Shown: positions 27,966 through 38,301 of the stretch, piece by piece
Layout: the number at the start of each line of letters is the position of its first letter
Numbering within the stretch: position 1 is the first letter of the stretch
DNA from: Ancylomarina salipaludis
GTDB taxonomy: Bacteria > Bacteroidota > Bacteroidia > Bacteroidales > Marinifilaceae
DNA: 64,000 nucleotides
Assembly: GCF_004122035.1 (NCBI RefSeq)
Contig: NZ_SAXA01000003.1
Location: 62,001-126,000 of the forward strand
Direction of reading: 5' to 3'
Translations under genes and position numbers: made by a program
Notes under the pieces: generated by a model
The model's database searches: none
The model's input: the letters and a program-made list of their open reading frames with translations, nothing else
What the model was told of the DNA's origin: nothing

Positions 27966-28187
27966 ATGTATTGGACTCTAGAATTAGCTACGAAGCTAGA
28001 AGATGCGCCATGGCCAGCATCCAAAGATGAATTAATTGATTATGCAATTCGTTCGGGAGCGCCATTAGAAGTTATCGAGAATTTGCAGGAAATCGAGGAC
28101 GAAGGGGATGTGTATGAGAGTATTGAAGATATTTGGCCCGATTACCCAAGCAAAGGAGATTTTCTATTTAACGAAGATGAATATTAA
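27966..28187 (+). CDS. DUF2795-type small conserved protein
   Basis: This 73-residue acidic protein (MYWTLELATKLEDAPWPASKDELIDYAIRSG...) belongs to a very conserved Bacteroidota family with a DUF2795-like domain: LIDYAIRSGAPLEVIENLQEIED, ending IEDIWPDYPSKGDFLFNEDEY. Function is unknown. It follows the adenosyltransferase by 51 bp on the same strand and ends at a bidirectional terminator. Confidence 0.85.
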   Translation: MYWTLELATKLEDAPWPASKDELIDYAIRSGAPLEVIENLQEIEDEGDVYESIEDIWPDYPSKGDFLFNEDEY

Positions 28188-28222
28188 AAAAAACGTGAGA
28201 TTTTACATCTCACGTTTTTTTG
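28187..28222. terminator. Bidirectional terminator overlapping a stop codon
   Basis: Arms aaaacgtgaga and tctcacgtttt enclose a short loop, with A and T runs on both sides. The left-going gene's stop codon (28203) lies inside the hairpin, so its last codons (RE-M) form part of the stem. Confidence 0.88.
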
Positions 28223-29837
28223 TGTCTTTTACTTTGGGTTTTGGAGCAGACTCATTATTTTCTTCAGAAATTGTTTTTTGAAGTCTTTTCTTTAGTTTTT
28301 CCTGGAGTTTTTCTATGGCAGATTCCCAAATAAAGATTTCATCTTTAGTTTTGGGTCGAAGTTGTTCACGCCACTCAAAATCTTTGAGAAAACGTTTCTG
28401 ATTGACAATATCAAATACAGGATACATATTGCCGTCCGGTTTTTTTGTAAACAGAATCTGATCGATTTTTTGGCCTTTTATATCAATACTGATTGTACTA
28501 CTCTTTGCGACGTTCATACCTACAATAATACCATGTTCATCTCTGGGGAAATACAGCGTTTCGCCATTTCCAATAATATCAAGTTTATCAAGGTGATTTT
28601 TATTGACGTGCCCGAGCATGTTTCGGCCTTTTATTTGGTTGTATAAGGTGCTGTCTTCTTTTGAACACAAAAAGGCATTGGTTCTGAAATGAAGATATTT
28701 AATCGCATTGTTTTGGCTCTCAATACTAATGGAATCTGCTGTTATTTGGTTACCCTGGGCCCAAACAATAGGATCGTTAAACATTCGCATAGTTGAATCC
28801 TTAAGTGAGTAACTCATCGAATCGCATCTGCCTTGCAGATCTTTACGGAAGAATTTAACCTTATTGTAAGCCAGTATTCTATTAAAATCATTAGTGTCTT
28901 TTTCAATGCGAATGGTGTCAGAATGTAAAAATAAACTATCCTGTTCTCCTACATGAATAAAGAGGGTTGAGTCGGTTAAAAATGCTTCCTCGGTATCCTT
29001 ATGCATTTCCAGATAATGTCCTCTTAGGATAAGTTTATTGATGGTGTCCCTGAGTTCAACATTTCTGAAAATTTTGGCCTGTTTGGTATGTTTGTTTAAG
29101 TAGATACTATCGCCCTTAATCTGATAATTATCTCTGTTTACAGTCGTGTTTTTGAGAAGGTGAGAAATACCTGTTTGTGTGTTGTACCAACCCGATTCGC
29201 TATAAAGTGTTTCTTTCTCACTAACAATACGAGTTGGTCCAAGAATATTCACCACTTTATTTACCGTTTGATATTTTAGTGTGTCAGAGTATAAGGTGTA
29301 ATCGGTGTTGATAAGAACAACACTATCTTTAAAAAAGAATAGATCCTCATTGGTGTAGTAGCGTCCAATAATACTATTGAGTACATTGGTTGAATCAACG
29401 ATTGTGCCACCTTCATCGTAGTAACCGATGTTAAGAGTCATATCGTAATCAAGCTTATCTGTTGTTAGTTTTACACTTTGGTTTTTAAGTGTCACATTTT
29501 GTCTCAACTCAGCTCTGCGGGTGTCTCCATCATATCTTAAGTAATCACCAAAAATATGAACCGTATCTGCGTTGATGATGTGAACATGACCGAAAGCTTC
29601 AACTTCATTTTTTTTATCATATTGATAGGCACTGTCGCAATACATTTTCAGGTTTTGATGTGTCAGAAAGACATCTCCAATAAATTTATTTACATCAGGA
29701 TGAAGATCGCGATCAATTTTAAGATCATTGGAATTCTTAATTAGAATTTTTGATTTTTTCTGAGCATTGGACAGCTGTGGTAATGTAATTACCATTAGTA
29801 AGATAAGAGGGAAATATTTCTTTACAATGTTGGCCAT
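28203..29837 (-). CDS. OstA/LptA-like periplasmic protein
   Basis: The 544-residue product has a signal peptide (FPLILLMVITLPQLSNAQ) and an N-terminal OstA-like domain of repeated beta-jellyroll strands: GDVFLTHQNLKMYCDSAYQYDK, GDYLRYDGDTRRAELRQNVTLKN, LDYDMTLNIGYY. The repeats continue to about residue 470, followed by a charged tail. Proteins of this type bind and pass lipopolysaccharide across the periplasm (LptA/LptD N-domain). The Bacteroidota version is longer than E. coli LptA. It may act as the periplasmic bridge; this is family-based inference. Confidence 0.85.
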   Translation of the reverse strand: MANIVKKYFPLILLMVITLPQLSNAQKKSKILIKNSNDLKIDRDLHPDVNKFIGDVFLTHQNLKMYCDSAYQYDKKNEVEAFGHVHIINADTVHIFGDYLRYDGDTRRAELRQNVTLKNQSVKLTTDKLDYDMTLNIGYYDEGGTIVDSTNVLNSIIGRYYTNEDLFFFKDSVVLINTDYTLYSDTLKYQTVNKVVNILGPTRIVSEKETLYSESGWYNTQTGISHLLKNTTVNRDNYQIKGDSIYLNKHTKQAKIFRNVELRDTINKLILRGHYLEMHKDTEEAFLTDSTLFIHVGEQDSLFLHSDTIRIEKDTNDFNRILAYNKVKFFRKDLQGRCDSMSYSLKDSTMRMFNDPIVWAQGNQITADSISIESQNNAIKYLHFRTNAFLCSKEDSTLYNQIKGRNMLGHVNKNHLDKLDIIGNGETLYFPRDEHGIIVGMNVAKSSTISIDIKGQKIDQILFTKKPDGNMYPVFDIVNQKRFLKDFEWREQLRPKTKDEIFIWESAIEKLQEKLKKRLQKTISEENNESAPKPKVKDTKKREM

Positions 29838-29896
29838 TGATGATAACTTATGAATGAAAAGACTGTTATTACGATTGTTATGAATTGATTTGAGCT

Positions 29897-30865
29897 TTAT
29901 TTAAGTAGCTCCTCAATGATATTTTCAATACTGACACCTTCGGCTTCAGCTTTGTAGTTTTTCATGATTCTATGGCGAAGAATTGAAACGGCTACGGCTT
30001 TTACATCTTCGATATCCGGAGAGTATTTCCCGGAAATGATAGCGTGAGCTTTGGCTCCGATAACTAAATATTGTGAAGCTCTGGGACCGGCTCCCCAATT
30101 GATATATTTATTTGTGATTGCACTTGCATACTCTGTGTTTGGTCGTGATTTAGCAGCCAAATTTACAGCATATTCCAATACATTTCGGTTAATGGGTACT
30201 TTTTGGATCAAGCTTTGGTAATAACTAATTTCCTGAGCAGACATGATTGTTTCAATTTCGAATGTTTTTCCTGAGGTTGTGTTTTCAACAATGCTGATTT
30301 CATCCTCAAAGCTTGGGTAGTCAAGGTAAATGCTAAACATGAAACGATCGAGTTGCGCTTCGGGTAAAGGATAGGTTCCTTCTTGTTCAATCGGATTTTG
30401 AGTTGCAAGAACAAAGAATGGCTTGTCGAGCTGATAATTTTTACCATTGACCGTTACTTCCTTTTCCTGCATGGCTTCTAATAGTGCCGATTGAGTTTTA
30501 GGAGGGGTACGGTTAATCTCATCTGCCAAAATAATATTGGCAAAGAGCGGGCCTTGAATAAATTTGAATTGTCTGTCGCTGTTCAGAATTTCGGTACCAA
30601 TTATATCCGAAGGCATCAGGTCGGGCGTAAACTGAATGCGCTGGTACTTTAAGTCGAGGGCTTGTGAAATGGTATTTACAAGTAATGTTTTTGCTAGTCC
30701 TGGAACACCAACCAGTAGGCAATGTCCGTTACTGAAAATTGAAATTAATACCTGTTTGATGATATCATCCTGACCGTAAATCTTTTTCTTGATTTCGGAA
30801 AGTAAAGCGTCGTATTTGCTTTTTAAGGCATTGGCAGCCTCAACTTCAGTTATAAAATTCATCAC
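29897..30865 (-). CDS. MoxR-family AAA ATPase
   Basis: The 322-residue AAA+ protein shows Walker A GVPGLAKT (about 54-61), Walker B IILADEINRTPPKTQSALLEAMQE, the sensor-1 segment FFVLATQNPIEQEGTYPLPEAQLDRF, and a C-terminal lid. MoxR ATPases act as chaperones that assemble or activate partner proteins, often with von Willebrand-factor and DUF58 proteins. Those partners are not adjacent here; the neighbours are SurA-like isomerases, an arrangement I recall as common in Bacteroidota. Confidence 0.93.
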   Translation of the reverse strand: MMNFITEVEAANALKSKYDALLSEIKKKIYGQDDIIKQVLISIFSNGHCLLVGVPGLAKTLLVNTISQALDLKYQRIQFTPDLMPSDIIGTEILNSDRQFKFIQGPLFANIILADEINRTPPKTQSALLEAMQEKEVTVNGKNYQLDKPFFVLATQNPIEQEGTYPLPEAQLDRFMFSIYLDYPSFEDEISIVENTTSGKTFEIETIMSAQEISYYQSLIQKVPINRNVLEYAVNLAAKSRPNTEYASAITNKYINWGAGPRASQYLVIGAKAHAIISGKYSPDIEDVKAVAVSILRHRIMKNYKAEAEGVSIENIIEELLK

Positions 30866-30901
30866 AGAAAATTTTAATTTTCAAGAATAACAAAAACAAA
30901 G

Positions 30902-30947
30902 AATCAGACACAACTTATGCTGTGTCTGATTGTTGTATGCGTTAATA
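30902..30947 (-). terminator. Terminator-like hairpin after the SurA-like gene
   Basis: The stem aatcagacaca / tgtgtctgatt lies just past the stop codon. The minus strand continues with a T-rich stretch (ctttgtttttg). Confidence 0.65.
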
Positions 30948-32300
30948 TTACTTAATCCAGTTTTTGAATCTGAATTTAGCATTCTTATACGAATCATCAA
31001 TGCTAATATAAGTCGATGATTGTTTTTCGCTGATCCATTTGTTAAGCAAGTCTTGTTGTTTTTGTTGCTTAAGCATGTTTTCAAACTGGTTCCAGTCATC
31101 GGCTAAATTAGCTTTATGAGGCTTAGTTTGTGATTTAATTTTAATGATTTTATAGGCTTCTTGCCCTCTTTGATCATCAAGAAAAGCTTCAGAAATTTCA
31201 CCCACTTTAAGTTTGTTGACTGCTTTGGCAATGGCCGGAGCTAAGCTTTCTTTTGTGAATTTAGAACTCGAATTATACTGGTTTACAATTAAACCGCCAT
31301 TGTTTTTAGTGTCTTTGTCATCTGAGTAATAGAATGCAGCTTCTTCAAATTTGATTTTATCATTACGAATCATATCAGCAATACTATCCAGTTGCTGAGT
31401 TGCTGCAGTTCTGTCTTCCTGTTGAATGTGTGGCTTAAGAAGAATGTGGCGAACATTGATTCTTTCTCCTTTACGATCGATAAGTTGAATGATGTGGAAA
31501 CCATATTCCGATTCAACAATCTTCGATATTTTGTCTGGCTTTAGGTTGAAAGCTTCGTTAGCAAATTCAGGAACCAAATTGGCTCTGGGTGTAAATCCCA
31601 ATTCGCCACCACGTGGAGCGCTACCCGGGTCTTCAGAATAAAGAACAGCTAAGGTTGCAAAACTTTCACCTTTCATGATTCGATCACGGAAATTTCTTAG
31701 TTTTTCACGGATTCGATCTTTTTCATCATCTGTAATTTTGGGACTTCTGGTGATTTGCTGAATTTGCAGTTCTCCAGGTATGACAGGTAAACTATCTTTA
31801 GAAATGTTGTTATAAAGCTCGCGAACCTCGGCAGGTGTTGCTGTGATGTTTTTAGTAATCTCAGCCTGCATCTTTTGCTTAATCTTGTCGTTACGTGTCA
31901 TGTCACGCAACTCATTTTTCATATCAGAAATACTTTTCTTAAAATATTGTTCAAGCTTTTCTTTTGAACCAATTCGTTGAATATACATTTCGATTTTGCG
32001 TTCCAAATCGTTCTCAACTTCTTGTTCAGTCACCTCAATACTATCGACCTGTGCTTGTGCAATCATCAACTTTTCAATCAAAAGATCTTCAAAGATCTCC
32101 GATTTCAAATCTACACTCCCAGACTGGTAGCCCTGTGCTTGTAAGCCTAGAAAACGATTTTCTACGTCAGATTTCAAGACAACCTGATTGCCGACTACAG
32201 CAATAATCTTATCAATAGAATTATCCTGAGCATGAGCCGTTGTAAAAAGGATAGCCAATAATGCTAGTGACGTGCAGACTTTAAAAATAATGTTGCGCAT
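30948..32300 (-). CDS. SurA-like periplasmic peptidyl-prolyl isomerase
   Basis: I start at 32300 (MRNIIFKVCTSLALLAILFTTAHAQ), which gives a clear signal peptide. A longer frame to 32345 would overlap the upstream gene. The 450-residue protein has a SurA N-terminal chaperone region (IDKIIAVVGNQVVLKSDVENRF). Two parvulin domains follow, with LYSEDPGSAPRGGELGFTPRANLVPEF and EYGFHIIQLIDRKG in the first and FEEAAFYYSDDKDTKNNGG in the second. SurA escorts outer-membrane proteins to the BAM complex. It is preceded 10 bp upstream by a second isomerase-family gene. Confidence 0.92.
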   Translation of the reverse strand: MRNIIFKVCTSLALLAILFTTAHAQDNSIDKIIAVVGNQVVLKSDVENRFLGLQAQGYQSGSVDLKSEIFEDLLIEKLMIAQAQVDSIEVTEQEVENDLERKIEMYIQRIGSKEKLEQYFKKSISDMKNELRDMTRNDKIKQKMQAEITKNITATPAEVRELYNNISKDSLPVIPGELQIQQITRSPKITDDEKDRIREKLRNFRDRIMKGESFATLAVLYSEDPGSAPRGGELGFTPRANLVPEFANEAFNLKPDKISKIVESEYGFHIIQLIDRKGERINVRHILLKPHIQQEDRTAATQQLDSIADMIRNDKIKFEEAAFYYSDDKDTKNNGGLIVNQYNSSSKFTKESLAPAIAKAVNKLKVGEISEAFLDDQRGQEAYKIIKIKSQTKPHKANLADDWNQFENMLKQQKQQDLLNKWISEKQSSTYISIDDSYKNAKFRFKNWIK

Positions 32301-32310
32301 ATGTGATAGT

Positions 32311-33153
32311 TTAGTAAATTTTGAATTTGTTTTTTGATTCGGCATCTTTAAAGATACTTTCCTCCATATTTTTAATAAACTGAATTTTTCTCTTATTGAT
32401 AATTATTTTTCGAATATCCTCGTCAACAAATGAAAGGGGGGCTAGTTCCTTTTTAAGTTTGTAATCCTGAATATTTATAAAATAATGAAATGTACTATCC
32501 TCGGTTTCAAAATACTTATTTTGTCTTAGAAAATTGGCTTCATCTTTAATCTTAATAGGCGTTTGACTTAGCAAGTTTTGAGAATAAATCCATTGCTCGC
32601 TAAAATTATCAAATTTTGTGGCATTTTGAAAGCAGTAGTCCTCTAATTTCTCCCAATCTTCATCTTTCTTCAATTTATAGATTTGTATGATCTTCTTAGC
32701 TTGAGGGAGAGGTTTAGGAACTTTAATGTAAACAGCCTTAACAATATTACGGTTTAGTAGAAAGTTACCAGGATAATCACGGTAGTATTTATCGATTTCA
32801 GCATGTGTAACAACGGTATCGAGTTTTTGTTCGATTAAATGCTGCTGGTATTTATGAATGATGAGTGAAGAGCGGTAATCTTCAACCATTTCTTCAACAT
32901 TTTGATCTTTTTCGGAAAGGTTGAGTTCAGCTTTTGCAACAAGTAGCTGTTTTTTAATCCATTGGTGAACGTAGTTTTGAGCAATTCTTAAGCTGTCTTC
33001 TTTTGAAATGTCATTGGGGATAAGTTCTCGTATTTTATTTAGATACAAATAAGAATCATCAACTTTTGCAACGATAGGATTGTCAGAGTTGTTATTTGAG
33101 TTACACGATATAAATCCTAAGAGAATGAATAGTAAGATGATATTTCTTGTCAT
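32311..33153 (-). CDS. SurA/PpiC-related lipoprotein
   Basis: The 280-residue product has a lipoprotein signal (MTRNIILLFILLGFISC, lipid Cys at 17) and a SurA N-terminal-like helical region: VAKVDDSYLYLNKIRELIP, then QNYVHQWIKKQLLVAKAE. The C-terminal region (HAEIDKYYRDYPGNFLLNRNIVKAVYIKVPK) resembles a degenerate parvulin domain without obvious catalytic residues. It probably acts as a membrane-anchored chaperone for outer-membrane protein biogenesis with the SurA-like protein downstream. It is 89 bp after guaB on the same strand. Confidence 0.8.
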   Translation of the reverse strand: MTRNIILLFILLGFISCNSNNNSDNPIVAKVDDSYLYLNKIRELIPNDISKEDSLRIAQNYVHQWIKKQLLVAKAELNLSEKDQNVEEMVEDYRSSLIIHKYQQHLIEQKLDTVVTHAEIDKYYRDYPGNFLLNRNIVKAVYIKVPKPLPQAKKIIQIYKLKKDEDWEKLEDYCFQNATKFDNFSEQWIYSQNLLSQTPIKIKDEANFLRQNKYFETEDSTFHYFINIQDYKLKKELAPLSFVDEDIRKIIINKRKIQFIKNMEESIFKDAESKNKFKIY

Positions 33154-33188
33154 AAATTAGCTTTAAATAGGTTTTAAACTCAAATATT

Positions 33189-33219
33189 ATCGGCAATTAG
33201 TCCAAGACCAATTGCCGAT
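33189..33219 (-). terminator. Hairpin after guaB
   Basis: A perfect 10-bp stem, atcggcaatt/aattgccgat, with an 11-nt loop. The minus-strand tail is not a T run, so partial termination or an mRNA stabiliser is possible. Confidence 0.5.
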
Positions 33220-33242
33220 TATCATATTAATCTTTAAAAAGA

Positions 33243-34724
<1,482 letters not shown>

Positions 34725-34961
34725 TTAGATTTAAATTGCATGCGAAATTACAAAAAAATAGTGTGATTCGTCTTGTTCAATAATCTAAAAAAGTGTTAAT
34801 TGATTTTTGATGCTTAGTTTTGTATGAGAATAAAATATATATACGGCGTATTTACTGTTGTTTTTATGTGTATATTAAATCTCAATATAGACTGTACATC
34901 CCTTTGATGCAGTGGGTTGTTTGTGAAAATGATAAGATGGATTGTTAAATATTTGAGTTAA

Positions 34962-36860
34962 ATGAGCGTGTATCACAAAGTCTTAAAAAAATATTGGGGT
35001 TACGATGAATTTCGTCCTTTACAAGAGGATATTATTTTATCGGTGGCTGAAAGTCGCGATACTTTAGGCCTAATGCCAACAGGAGGAGGCAAGTCGTTGA
35101 CTTTTCAGGTTCCAACTCTTGCCATGGACGGGCTTTGTATTGTTGTCTCCCCTTTGGTTGCTCTCATGAAAGATCAGGTTTTAAATCTGAAAGAGAAAGG
35201 GATTAAGGCGGAATTGATCTATTCAGGCTTGACTCGGGATGAGATTGAACTTATTCTGAATAAATGCCTTTATGGCCAAAATAAGTTTCTATATATTTCC
35301 CCGGAACGCATAAGTACCTCAATTTTTCAGGAAAAGTTGCAAAGCATGAATGTGTGCTTGATTGCCATAGATGAATCGCATTGTATTTCGCAGTGGGGAT
35401 ATGATTTTCGTCCTTCATATCTTAAGATTATCAAGCTAAGGGAGCTTTTGCCTGATGTGCCGGTATTGGCTCTTACTGCCACGGCAACACCTGAAGTTGT
35501 TGATGATATTCAGGATCGTTTGGGGTTTGAAAAGAAGAATGTTTTCCGAAAAAGTTTTGAACGTCCCAACTTGTCTTATATCGTCAGGAATGTGGAAGAT
35601 AAAAATCGGTATTTGTTGAAAATTTTGAGAAAGCAGAAGGGGAGTTCGGTTGTTTATGTACGCAGTAGAAAAAAATGCAAGGAAGTCGCTGAGTTTTTAA
35701 AGTTGAATCAGGTTAAGGCTGAATATTATCATGCCGGGCTTGATAATGCGGTGAAAGACATGAGGCAGGAACGCTGGCGCGATGGGCAGGTTCAGGTTAT
35801 GGTTGCGACCAATGCTTTTGGTATGGGAATCGATAAAGCTGACGTGCGTACAGTTGTGCATATGGATTTGCCGGATACTTTAGAAGCATATTTTCAGGAG
35901 GCGGGTCGCGCAGGTCGTGATGGGAAAAGGGCTTACGCAGTGATGCTTTTTTCAAATCCGGATAAAGTTCAGTTGTTGAAACGAATTAAAACATCCTTTC
36001 CTGAGATTGAGACTATTAAACGAGTTTATCAAGCTGTAGGTAACTTTTTACAAGTTGCTGAAGGGGCTGGGAAAGATGCCGTATTTGATTTTAATCTGGC
36101 TCTTTTCTGTCAGAATTTCAAGTTCAATGTTTTACAGGCTTTCAGTAGCCTTAAAATATTGCAGCGCGCAGGTTATCTGGAATTGACGGATGATTTGGAA
36201 CATGCCACCAAAATTCATTTTGTAGTTCGTCGTGATGATCTGTATCGTTATCAGCTGGAAAATCAGCAGCAAGACGATTTTATTAAGCTTTTGCTGAGAA
36301 CGTATACGGGCTTGTTTACCGATTTTGTTTCTGTAAATTTGGATACACTGGCGTATCGGAAAAAAGTAGATGTGAAGCTTTTGATTGATAATTTGAAAGA
36401 TTTATCCCAGCATGGGATCATCAAATACATTCCGCGAAAAAAGACACCTTTTATTATTTTTACTCAGGAGCGTTTGCCTCTTAAATATCTGACATTTTCA
36501 AAAGAAGTTTATCAATTCAGAAAAGAAAATCTTGAAGAAAAGATAAATGCGGTTATCTCTTATGCAGAATCAACGGAAGTTTGCCGTTCTAAGTTTTTGT
36601 TGGAATATTTTGGACAGCTTAATGCGCCTGTTTGCGGTGAATGTGATGTGTGTAAAGAAAAAGATGGTGAGATAGAAAGTAAAATCTATCAGGCAATTCA
36701 AACTGAAGTGAAAACTTTTTTGACCGAAGAGGAGAGTTCCGTTTACGAATTGGTGGAAACCAGTCAGTATCCTGAAAAGAAATTGTTGGAAGTTATTCGG
36801 ATTATGATGGATAATGGCGAGCTGAAAATGGTTAAAGACGATAAGATAGGATTGGCTTGA
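34962..36860 (+). CDS. recQ: ATP-dependent DNA helicase RecQ
   Basis: This 3'-5' helicase works in recombination and fork repair. The 632-residue protein has helicase motifs FRPLQEDII, MPTGGGKSLTFQ (Walker A, about 38-49), AIDESHCISQWGYDFRPSY (DESH box), TATATP, VATNAFGMGIDKADVRTVVH and QEAGRAGRDG. The RQC zinc site follows near 540-565 (VCRSKFLLEYFG, then CGECDVC). The short tail carries no obvious HRDC domain. It heads a plus-strand run of nucleic-acid-related genes. Confidence 0.95.
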   Translation: MSVYHKVLKKYWGYDEFRPLQEDIILSVAESRDTLGLMPTGGGKSLTFQVPTLAMDGLCIVVSPLVALMKDQVLNLKEKGIKAELIYSGLTRDEIELILNKCLYGQNKFLYISPERISTSIFQEKLQSMNVCLIAIDESHCISQWGYDFRPSYLKIIKLRELLPDVPVLALTATATPEVVDDIQDRLGFEKKNVFRKSFERPNLSYIVRNVEDKNRYLLKILRKQKGSSVVYVRSRKKCKEVAEFLKLNQVKAEYYHAGLDNAVKDMRQERWRDGQVQVMVATNAFGMGIDKADVRTVVHMDLPDTLEAYFQEAGRAGRDGKRAYAVMLFSNPDKVQLLKRIKTSFPEIETIKRVYQAVGNFLQVAEGAGKDAVFDFNLALFCQNFKFNVLQAFSSLKILQRAGYLELTDDLEHATKIHFVVRRDDLYRYQLENQQQDDFIKLLLRTYTGLFTDFVSVNLDTLAYRKKVDVKLLIDNLKDLSQHGIIKYIPRKKTPFIIFTQERLPLKYLTFSKEVYQFRKENLEEKINAVISYAESTEVCRSKFLLEYFGQLNAPVCGECDVCKEKDGEIESKIYQAIQTEVKTFLTEEESSVYELVETSQYPEKKLLEVIRIMMDNGELKMVKDDKIGLA

Positions 36861-36939
36861 ATCTGTGAGAATTGTACTCAGAAGAATCATTATTGTCAAA
36901 ATCTTATTAATTTTGCATGATTACACTAGAATTTGAGAA

Positions 36940-37569
36940 ATGGAAGAGAATTTTGAACATCCGGTTTACGATAAAAACACCATTGAATTTGTGACTGTTG
37001 CCAATGAGTTTTGTATACTCCTGGAATCGAGCAGCAAAATTTCTAAAATGGATTTTATTAATCGTTCACAAAAACTATTGCCCCTTTTGTACTTAAAGTC
37101 GAGTTTGTTGCCCAAGGTGGAGAATGAGTTTGAAGGAGAAATAGAAAAATTTGTAGGAGAAGGCGATTGGGAATATATTAGAACTGCCGTACTTGAGAAG
37201 ATGGGGGCTAATGATGAATATCTCGAGGTATTTGATGATGGGATGCGTGATAGCGATGAGCCTATTGTAGCCTCTATTTCTGAGAATTTTGCTGATATCT
37301 ATCAGGACCTTAAAGACTTTTTAACCTCATATCGCATAGCCAGCGTTGAGATTATGAATGATGCCCTTTGGGATTTAAATAATAATTTCCATCAATATTG
37401 GGGGCAATCCATAGTCAACTCTTTGCGTGCAATTCATTATTTATTGGCTCATCCGGAAAAATTGGAAGATGATCTGAATGAACACGGACCATCTTCTTTG
37501 GACCGATTAGATATGAGTCAGTCAATTTTTTCGCAGCGCCAGCAACAGTGGGGAAATCAAGAAGAATAG
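36940..37569 (+). CDS. DUF5063 family protein
   Basis: This 209-residue acidic, mostly helical soluble protein matches the DUF5063 pattern: FVTVANEFCILLESSSKISKMDFINRSQKLLPLLYLKSSLLP near the N-terminus and YWGQSIVNSLRAIHYLLAHPE near the C-terminus. Function is unknown. I recall the order recQ, DUF5063, exonuclease, methyltransferase as recurrent in Bacteroidia, which hints at a link with DNA or RNA repair. Confidence 0.8.
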   Translation: MEENFEHPVYDKNTIEFVTVANEFCILLESSSKISKMDFINRSQKLLPLLYLKSSLLPKVENEFEGEIEKFVGEGDWEYIRTAVLEKMGANDEYLEVFDDGMRDSDEPIVASISENFADIYQDLKDFLTSYRIASVEIMNDALWDLNNNFHQYWGQSIVNSLRAIHYLLAHPEKLEDDLNEHGPSSLDRLDMSQSIFSQRQQQWGNQEE

Positions 37570-37633
37570 CTATTAGTTAGCCAATAATATGACCAGCCTG
37601 CCGGTGATCAGCGGACTATGAAAAATATAAGGA

Positions 37634-38221
37634 ATGATCAGTTTTCAGAAGAGTATAACAAAAGAAGAAATAAATGAACTCCCTTTAGAAGCTTTCGAAG
37701 GTGAAATCGTCATAATTGATAGTGAGGAAGGCTTGGAAGAAGCTGTTGAATATTTGAAGCAATTCCCTGTTTTGGGCTTTGATACTGAGACCAAACCCTC
37801 TTTTACCAAAGGGAATGTGAATCCTGTCGCTTTATTGCAATTGTCGAGCTTTGAAAAGAGTTTCTTATTTCGATTGAATCGGATAGGTTTGCCTTTCCCG
37901 CTTATTGATTTGTTAAGCGATCCTGAAATTATAAAAGTAGGAGCAGCCATAAAAGATGATATTAGAGGATTGCAGGATATTAAGGATTTTGATGGCAATT
38001 CGTTCTTAGAACTTCAGCAATATGTGTCTAGTTTTGGTATTGAGAATTATTCACTTAAAAAGCTAGCGGCTATTGTTCTAAAAATTAGAATTTCGAAACG
38101 CCAGCAGGTTTCAAACTGGGAAGCTGCCGAATTGAGCCTTGGACAATTACGATATGCAGCTACTGATGCCTGGGTTTCTTTAGAAATTTATAATGCATTA
38201 AGAGCTAGTATATCCAGATAA
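37634..38221 (+). CDS. 3'-5' exonuclease, DnaQ/RNase D fold
   Basis: The 195-residue single-domain protein has the DEDD exonuclease motifs: VLGFDTETKPSF (motif I, about 46-57), VGAAIKDDIRGLQ (motif II) and LRYAATDAWVSLEIY (motif III, DEDDy type). The helical HRDC domains of RNase D are absent, so it is a short stand-alone exonuclease of the WRN-exonuclease type common in Bacteroidota. Confidence 0.88.
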   Translation: MISFQKSITKEEINELPLEAFEGEIVIIDSEEGLEEAVEYLKQFPVLGFDTETKPSFTKGNVNPVALLQLSSFEKSFLFRLNRIGLPFPLIDLLSDPEIIKVGAAIKDDIRGLQDIKDFDGNSFLELQQYVSSFGIENYSLKKLAAIVLKIRISKRQQVSNWEAAELSLGQLRYAATDAWVSLEIYNALRASISR

Positions 38222-38260
38222 TTCAATCTGCTCCCCCGATTAACGTATAATAACAAACTA

Positions 38261-38280
38261 ACTTTAGCGTTTGCTAAAGT
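38261..38280 (+). terminator. Small stem-loop before the methyltransferase gene
   Basis: actttagc/gctaaagt with a gttt loop, 21 bp before the next ATG. The tail is only partly T-rich, so it may be an attenuator or incidental. Confidence 0.35.
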
Positions 38281-38301
38281 CAATTTCAAATAAGAATTTT
38301 C

